64,000 bases of DNA, taken from NCBI GenBank assembly GCA_001683735.1, contig LUGG01000011.1:682001-746000 (forward strand), given 5' to 3'. Below the pieces are notes generated by a model, which saw only the letters and a program-made list of their open reading frames with translations, ran no database searches and was not told the DNA's origin. This stretch comes from Grifola frondosa (lineage: Eukaryota > Basidiomycota > Agaricomycetes > Polyporales > Grifolaceae). This document shows positions 57,906 through 64,000 of this stretch, piece after piece. Each line of letters starts with the position of its first letter. The first letter of the stretch is position 1. The position numbers and the translations under genes were made by a program.

Positions 57906-59454
57906 GCATGAGCAGTGCGAGAGGTGCAAATGTGGAGAGTTGGATATACTTTCTAGTCTTAGCTGTTTGAATGTACTTGGTGTATCTTTAATTGATTCTT
58001 GTGCTTGTTTTCCTTAAAATCCTGAGCAGCCCTGCAGTGACTAAATCTTTTGTGTGCTTGAGTTCATTTTCGGTCTTAATTCACTTATTTTGCTTATTGA
58101 AGGGCTGCAACAAATTCGGCCATTTCCAGAAGAAAAAGTATCGAGCCCTCTTTGGATTACTTATTTCTCTGGTACAAGTAAAAAAAGCGCCAAAAAGGAT
58201 AATTCGACTTTTGCTGATGCGCAACAGTCTTGTAGTAAGTTCGCACGGACGCCGCTGGACCCGCATGCGAGAACAAGTACATGGAGACCCATTCTAACAC
58301 TGCACAATGTTTCTTTTAGTCACATGTGCTCGGGATTTATATGCGAGAGCAAGACATGTTTAAGCAACATCTCAAGATAGTTTAGCGGAGCACCACTGGT
58401 ATGGACAGCCGCCGACGCTGGTATGACGTGCTGAGAATGACAGTGCCCGAGATTAGTAATCTATCGCTGACAACTTGCATGTCCATGAGAGTGATCCTTA
58501 CCAAGGATTTCGAAACTTTCAATGAGATCGCCGCGTGACGGCCACGAATCAGATGTTGGTCGGCACTTGCCACCGTGACCCCAGGTCTGTTCCGCATCCT
58601 TGAAAGCTTCGACCACTACCGATGATTAATGATACGGTATGTGGAACTTCTGTTTTGATAGTCACATTAGTTGAAGAGCTTGCATGAGCTAATGAGTTGA
58701 GCTCCAAGTCGTTCGTGTGTATAAACGCGATCGGTCACGGCGGCGATCCGAACCTCGTCACACTCCAGCGTCTTATACTCATCGTCACATACTCGATAGT
58801 ACAACTCTGTAAGTCAGCAGTTTGTATGGATATATTACTCGTTTCATCTAGCAGCCGCTTTTCACCGTCCGCATGTCTTGCCACAACATAGCTCGATAAT
58901 GTGTACGCCTGACACTGCCACTGACGATCCGACTTTACGTATCGACGATGATCGTGGCGTGATATCGGAGGGGATATGGTTCCTCAATCCTATGTTGACG
59001 GTTCAGCCTGTCGACCGTCAAAGTGATCCCTCCCCGAGTTGGCGGATAGCCGGAAATCAAACCTGCCGGTATCATTGCGAAGAATTTAACGCGCGGTCAC
59101 TGTTGAATACTTGCGCTCGATGCCACATTTATGGCAAGAATATCTGGTACGAAATCGTCTCTGACTGGTGTTGTTGCACTGCCTAGCCTCAATCATAGGT
59201 CTCTTGAATGTCAGGCGTGAGTGGAGTATACCTTCAATTGAATATCAACGTCCTGCGCTTCGTTGAATGCCCGATCAATTCGCTCAATACTGGTTTCGAG
59301 CTAGAAGCTTCTGGTCCATGGATGTGATTGATTTCGTTGTTATGAGCGAGCGGTATAATAGCGGTGAGACTCCAGCTCATCCTTCGTCTGTGGTGTAACC
59401 TGAGGCTGCCCCTATAGTGACGTCCAAAGCTCGCGAGCTCTGCCTTCAGTCAAC
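57906..59454. other. Region with small ORFs, no supported gene
   Basis: The longest frame (58878-59186, 102 codons) carries several cysteines near its end (CRYHCEEF, CARCH, DWCCC) but no signal peptide or known domain. The remainder is A+T-rich. Confidence 0.4.
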
Positions 59455-61531
59455 ATGTCGTCAGCTGTTGGCGCTGAAGTTGCTCAGCTAAAGTAAGAGA
59501 TGACCAAGCATCGACCATTACTTCTCAAACTAATGTATTCGTCCCTGCAGTTTCATTGGAACCTGCTGTGTTGTGTCAGCCGGCAGTAAGTGCATTGCTT
59601 GGTCATACTGTACGTCCCAGGCGTTAGGCAACGTCCCCTGTCCCGAGGGTCCTGTTGCGTTGCCTATTTTTCAGATTGTCCCCATGTCCCCGGGGCACTG
59701 TTGCCTAACCCTAGCCTAACCCTATAAATTTGCGGCCGCAGGCGCCCGGGTTGTGCGAGCTTCATATCTCATTTTAAGGTGATAATGACAGGTATACAGT
59801 GTCTACAATATGATGTAGCACTGCTGCGAGATTTTTCCTGACACAAGGAAAGGTGGAAATAAATCTTGTTGCTTGTGTCCCCATGTCCCCGAACGTCTGT
59901 TGCCAGCCTGCCCGCCATCCCACGGTCACGTGACGTTGTTGCTCTGTTGCCAAACGCCAGGGACGAACAGTACTTTCGAATTGTTATCTTATCTCACGTC
60001 TTCTTAGCTCTTCTAGTGTTCGAATATCTGATCACATTGGATAAAGAATATCGACTTGTGTGGAAACGCAAGTTCACGGCGGCCACACTGTTCTTTCTCT
60101 TGAATAGATATACGATCTTAATGGCCTTCATTCTTACCTTCCCAACTTCGTACCCATTGCCGAAAGAGGTGCGATACTCGTCATATGCTCATTTCCACCT
60201 CTCACGCCTAATTTGCAGGGATGCATTGCGTTGGCTGGATCACGATAGTTTTACAGGCACTTCCGCCACTTTTCTGGGCAGGTAAGTTCCTGACCGCTTC
60301 CCTAGCTTTCAGTCAGTTGATATTTGAATCCGAAGGTTTCTCGAGTCTCAGAGCATATGCCCTGTCCGAACGCAATTGGATAATTGCCTTTGTGATATTT
60401 ATTCTATCATTGGTTCCTTTCGGTCTTGATTTCGTGAGTATAGCCGTTTACCACTACCCGGCGATGAAGTACTTAGATGTAGTCTGCTCTTGCGCGTCAA
60501 GAACCGGTCAAAGCTCCACCTCCCATCAATTGTACGGCAGTCAGTAGCTTTCCCCTGGACATTAATAATATGTACGCATATATGATGTTAGAATCAGGCT
60601 TTGTGGGCTAAATGTTATAATTCAGATGTTAGTCCTCTCATAGGGTAAACCCTCGCGATCTTCTGATGACATGACATCACTAGTGGTCCCTGTATCACGT
60701 TCAGCCGTATTTGTAGCTGACGCACTAGTCCTTGCGGTCACTATACGGAAGACATACCAAACCAGGAAGCTCGCCAAAGAGGCTAATGTGAAAACATCAC
60801 TTAGTTCCTTGCTTTTGCGCGACGGTAAGCCCTCTAGCATCATATTTGCTCCACGCAAACTCATTGATTTATTAGGTACATTGTACTTCATGTGAGGTCG
60901 ATGAGTACATCTGAGTGAATGTGATGCATTGACCAGGAGGAATACCTTAGTACATTGTTGATTTTGAACATCGTGGATATCGTCTTAAATGCCACTCAAG
61001 TGCGTAAATTTTTTTCTGCTCTCTTTTTTATAGGAATTTATATGGATTTACCATCAGCAATTTGTCTACGTTACCACTTTTTTCATAGCCCCGTAAGTGT
61101 TTATTACCTAGATCTTTTGTTGAAGTCTTCTACGCTGACATTGTTGCAGTATTACAGCGATCATCATCTCGCGGTTCATCTTGAATCTGCGTGGAATTGA
61201 CCTAACCGGAAACGATAGCGCACTTGCAAGCCGTCCATCCTTTGTTCGCTCCCAGGTGTCGTTGCGGTTCGCGGCTTTCGTCGACCCTCTCGGTGCGCCA
61301 TTAGATCATGGGGTTTCATCAGAGGAGTGGCCTTCGGATGAAGGACAAGAGCCTGAAGATACGCTAGCCAGCCAACCAGAGCGAGAAAGCGTGAGCGGGG
61401 CATCTGAAGCTATGGCCGGCCCTTCTACCTCCGAAAACAATTCCGACGGAACGCATGTTTGGTCTGTGCAACACTACTTTTGTCACTTACTCTAAATCTC
61501 ATTTTGAATACAGACGCAATGCAAAGTGTAG
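59455..61531 (+). CDS. DUF6533-type seven-helix membrane protein
   Basis: Basidiomycete integral membrane family of unknown, possibly receptor-like, function. Exon 1 MSSAVGAEVAQL; exon 2 NFIGTCCVVSAG; then across a MITE-bearing intron (59586-60007) TLLVFEYLITLDKEYRLVWK and FTAATLFFLLNRYTILMAFI, the DUF6533 signature. Next MHCVGWITIVLQALPPLFWA, SSLRAYALSERNWIIAFVIF, SLVPFGLDF, VFVADALVLAVTIRKTYQTR, GTLYF, VDIVLNATQ and a last helix before RFILNLRGIDL. The cytoplasmic tail is hydrophilic, rich in Ser and Glu. One frame break at the GGG run 60218-60220 and probably others near 60600 and 61030-61090. An intron after DGTH gives the stop at 61531; unspliced, the stop is 61495. Confidence 0.75.
59608..59970. 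mobile_element. 363-bp MITE with TA duplications inside an intron
   Basis: Terminal inverted repeats of 25 bases: the left reads ctgtacgtcccaggcgttag then gcaac; the reverse complement of the right end reads ctgttcgtccctggcgtttg then gcaac (three mismatches). Both ends are bordered by TA (59606-59607 and 59971-59972). Inside are repeated subterminal motifs such as gtccccatgtcccc (twice, about 59680 and 59878) and cctgttgcgttgcc-like strings. No ORF. It lies wholly in an intron of the DUF6533 gene; without it and one TA the intron would be 57 bases, normal here. Confidence 0.85.
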
Positions 61532-61737
61532 AGCACATATGTGCCCACAATAGTCGTCAGGAAGCGTATTGGTTTTGTAATACTGTCAGCGTACCATAAT
61601 CTGCCTTTGTTTTGTAGGGGTCTTCACATCCAAACAATAATTTAAATTTTGTACAAGATGAGTCGAGTTTCACCTCCGGATATGCACAACAACTTCGCCT
61701 GTGAGACATATTTGGGCTTCCGGCATCATCTCTCCGC

Positions 61738-63254
61738 TCAATCATATCCATCTCTCCCACTAACAACGCCATACGCAGGGCCTCCCTTGCCGAACATAGC
61801 TCTCACGTCGCCTGCGAGCTCTGCCGGCTTCTCATGCGCAGCGAAGTGACCTCCGCTCAGGTGTGCAGACTCGTACACCACATTTCCTATTGTGCGCGCC
61901 CACGTTCTGGGCGGGACAACGAGCTCGCGTGGGAAAAATGACAGCCCGCACGGGACCGCGCTCCATGGGATGTCATACTGGTGCGCCGCCACGGTCTCGA
62001 AGTAGATTCGCAGGGACGCGGCGGGGCCCGCGCGCGAAAACCAGTACACCGACACCCACGTCAATACTGCAATCACGTCTCAAGTCAGGGGGAATAAATG
62101 CAGACTATGTTACGCACCCTCGTCGTCATCCCAGGGATACCCATCTGTCCATATTACTAGCTTCTCGTAGATCCACGCGAGGAGTCCCACAGGCGAATCG
62201 GCAAGGGCATATCCGAGCGTCTGAGGCATCGTTGACTGCTGGTAGAAGTACCCGCGCCCTTTGGCCATGAGCCATCTTGTGCGCTCTAGTCCCGCGCGCT
62301 CGGCGTGAGAGTAGGGCGTAATGAGGTTAGCGAAGAATTGTCGAGGATGCTGCAAAAAGGACGGAGGGCGACGGACACTGTGCGGAACTTAGCTGATTTT
62401 GGTGAAGTAACAGAGGAGGTCTACAAACCTTGGGTAATTGGTGTGCCACGCTTTAACATTTTCGTGGCCGTATGTTGTGGCTAGCATACGAGCAAGCTAT
62501 AGAAATTGTAAGTACTACCCACGAATAGGTATTTTATGAACGTACTAATGCGCCCCAGTCTCCTCCCTGCACGACTGAGGGAATGTCAGACCATTTCGAA
62601 ATTGTCACGCAGGGCGGCCTCACCATACTCCTTGTATCCGAGGGCCAACATCAGTTTGTTCAAGACCTACAATAGGATGAGATATGAAGGACGTGAAAGA
62701 AAGAGAACAAGACCAGCCTCAATGTACTGGGTCCCGTTAAATCCTTTCTTCGTGGGCCCCTCAGAAAATCCGAAATTGGGCAGGCTTGGTGCGACAACAT
62801 GAAAACTTGGATGGTCTGGGGACGCATGTGTCAACAGCGGGAGCAGTTTGCGCACTTCGAGAAAATGGCCGGGCCCTGATACCAAATTCAACATAGCCCG
62901 ATGAGCGATCGAGGAAAAGGACTCACATCCATGGATGAATAGAAATGGTATGGCATTTTGCGCCGCCGATTGTTGATGCACGTAGTGTATGTTCAACGTG
63001 CCAAACCCATCGACATCGATGTCTCGTGTGAACTGGGGGAGCTCGTTGATTTCAGCCTCTGCTTTCCGCCAATCGAACCCACTCTTCCAGCGTGCGAGGA
63101 GACGCGTAACGTCAGCTAGCGGCACTCCGTACTCCCATCCTGCATCGTCAAGTTCGTCAGGTAAACGAGCGATATCAAGCTTCTTATTGAGATTGTCGAT
63201 ATCTGCTTGAAGGACCGATAACTTGAAAGGATGCTCGACTGCAGGATCGGACAT
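61738..63254 (-). CDS. Epoxide hydrolase, copy 2
   Basis: Intact paralogue of the gene at 47309. Starting at 63254: [141 protein letters not shown] (nucleophile Asp; intron between Y and VQ), ARMLATTYGHENVKAWHTNY, SYSHAERAGLERTRWLM region, GYFYQQSTMPQTLGYALADS (proton-donor Tyr), [59 protein letters not shown] and LSGGHFAAHEKPAELAGDVR with the catalytic His, ending GRDGYD. All introns are in phase and no frame break is needed, which makes it a good reference for correcting copy 1. Confidence 0.9.
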
Positions 63255-63712
63255 CGCAGAGGGAAGACAGTTCTCCTATTTGTGAGCGTCGGACGGGGTG
63301 CCAAGGACTGTATGTACACGACCTTTATTATTATTCGAGTAATCTGAAATGTGTATCAATCAATGGCCCCTTTCGTGTCGCATGATCTCACTAGTCTTGT
63401 CATCATGGGCGATTGTAATGCTTCGAGAGGCCGAGGTCCGCTTTAAATATTAATGCGAGCCTCCCAATGCAGGGCTTGGAGCTGCTTGGAGCCAGCTAGC
63501 ACGGTTCGATTGCGGTCCGGTTGCTATAAGGGAGTTTGAGGATCGTGACGTGACAGCTGTAACGCGACGCGTTCAACGCGTCCATCACGTGCACCCATTC
63601 AATTTCCTTTCTGCAAGTTCTACGTTCGTACTTCGTAGTGTCCTCTTTCCGCGGCGCCATCCACCCATCATTCGCGTCATCGTTACCCAGATCATACTAA
63701 AAGCGTGCCACA
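63255..63712. other. Divergent intergenic region
   Basis: Contains the promoters of epoxide hydrolase copy 2 (-) and the edge gene (+). gacgtgacagctgtaacgcg and cgcgtccatcacgtgcaccc carry E-box-like CAGCTG and CACGTG hexamers (about 63554 and 63585); their function is unknown. Confidence 0.45.
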
Positions 63713-64000
63713 ATGTTAACCGCGGTACAAGAAATCTGTCAATTTCTCTCCACCCCCCTCGCTGAGAGTCTCTTGACCATACATCCTAACCAGTCTTGTA
63801 CCTCGTCTTTTGTTCTACCACCCGCTTGGGGCTGCTGGTGGGACTGGGCTGCCCGGTCGGTTTACGAATCTGAAGAAGGCTTTTCTTCGCGGCTACTCCT
63901 GCGATACTACACACAGTATTCCCCTGGTTCAAGATGGGACGATCAGTATTCGTGCATCCCTCTGGAGATTAGGTCGCTGGTAGACTCAGCTCGTAGGCTA
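63713..64000 (+). CDS. 5' part of an unidentified gene, cut by the window end
   Basis: From the ATG at 63713 the frame is open for all 96 codons to the edge: MLTAVQEICQFLSTPLAESL, then SFVLPPAWGCWWDWAARSVY, FSSRLLLRYYTQYSPGSRWD and IPLEIRSLVDSARRL. The context is good (cacaatgtt after a pyrimidine-rich leader) and codon use looks genic. The Trp- and Tyr-rich composition does not match a family I recognise. No signal peptide. Confidence 0.55.
   Translation, partial: MLTAVQEICQFLSTPLAESLLTIHPNQSCTSSFVLPPAWGCWWDWAARSVYESEEGFSSRLLLRYYTQYSPGSRWDDQYSCIPLEIRSLVDSARRL

Noticed and set aside
1..64000. Secondary-metabolite gene cluster
   Set aside because: The SDR, MFS and epoxide hydrolases are scattered among housekeeping genes, and no backbone synthase or P450 was found.
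1..64000. tRNA or rRNA genes and CRISPR arrays
   Set aside because: Scanning for B-box-like GGTTCGANNCC with a matching acceptor stem and for regularly spaced repeats gave no convincing candidate.

Overview
This is nuclear DNA of a filamentous basidiomycete, most probably an Agaricomycete (a polypore-like wood or litter fungus is my guess). The reasons are intron-dense genes with short GT-AG introns (about 45-70 bases) and families typical of that group: a fungal phytochrome hybrid histidine kinase, two CPL1-like cysteine-rich secreted proteins, an Msb2-type signalling mucin, a DUF6533 seven-helix protein, and cupredoxin or mucin-like single-pass proteins ending in a PPxY motif. No plasmid, phage or CRISPR features are visible.

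Layout. 1-5.2 kb: short-chain dehydrogenase (+), a mitochondrially targeted helical protein (+), a 3' remnant of an alpha/beta hydrolase gene (-), a cupredoxin/TM/PPxY protein (-). 6-15.1 kb: CPL1-like protein (-), a BOR1-type anion/borate transporter (-), an ABHD12-like hydrolase (+), a second CPL1-like gene (+). 15.6-22.4 kb: histidine acid phosphatase (+), Iwr1 RNA polymerase II import factor (+), small secreted protein (+), MFS drug transporter (-). 23.3-29.0 kb: phytochrome (+). 30.8-32.5 kb: an orphan gene. 33.0-33.7 kb: a 728-bp TIR transposon with TA duplications. 33.9-38 kb: a tandem pair of cysteine-rich TM proteins. 38.5-41 kb: class II aldolase and a coiled-coil protein. 42.3-46.1 kb: Msb2-like mucin. 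47.3-52.5 kb: epoxide hydrolase (+), F-box protein (-), RRM protein (+). 53-58 kb: a graveyard of unrelated gene fragments (epoxide hydrolase, alpha/beta hydrolase, eIF2B epsilon) with a weak inverted repeat. 59.4-61.5 kb: DUF6533 protein whose intron holds a MITE. 61.7-63.3 kb: second complete epoxide hydrolase (-). 63.7 kb to the end: start of an unidentified gene.

The most important technical observation is that about a dozen otherwise well-conserved genes are broken by single missing bases, nearly all inside short homopolymer runs and always deletions. That pattern points to an indel-prone long-read assembly rather than mass gene death, so these genes are called as CDS with the break positions given. 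Truncated copies that lack whole domains are the ones called pseudogenes.

Functionally the window mixes environmental sensing and surface biology (phytochrome, Msb2 mucin, PPxY-tailed TM proteins, CPL1-like proteins, DUF6533) with detoxification and transport (two epoxide hydrolases, MFS, BOR1, SDR). It is not an obvious biosynthetic cluster: no PKS, NRPS, terpene synthase or P450 was found.
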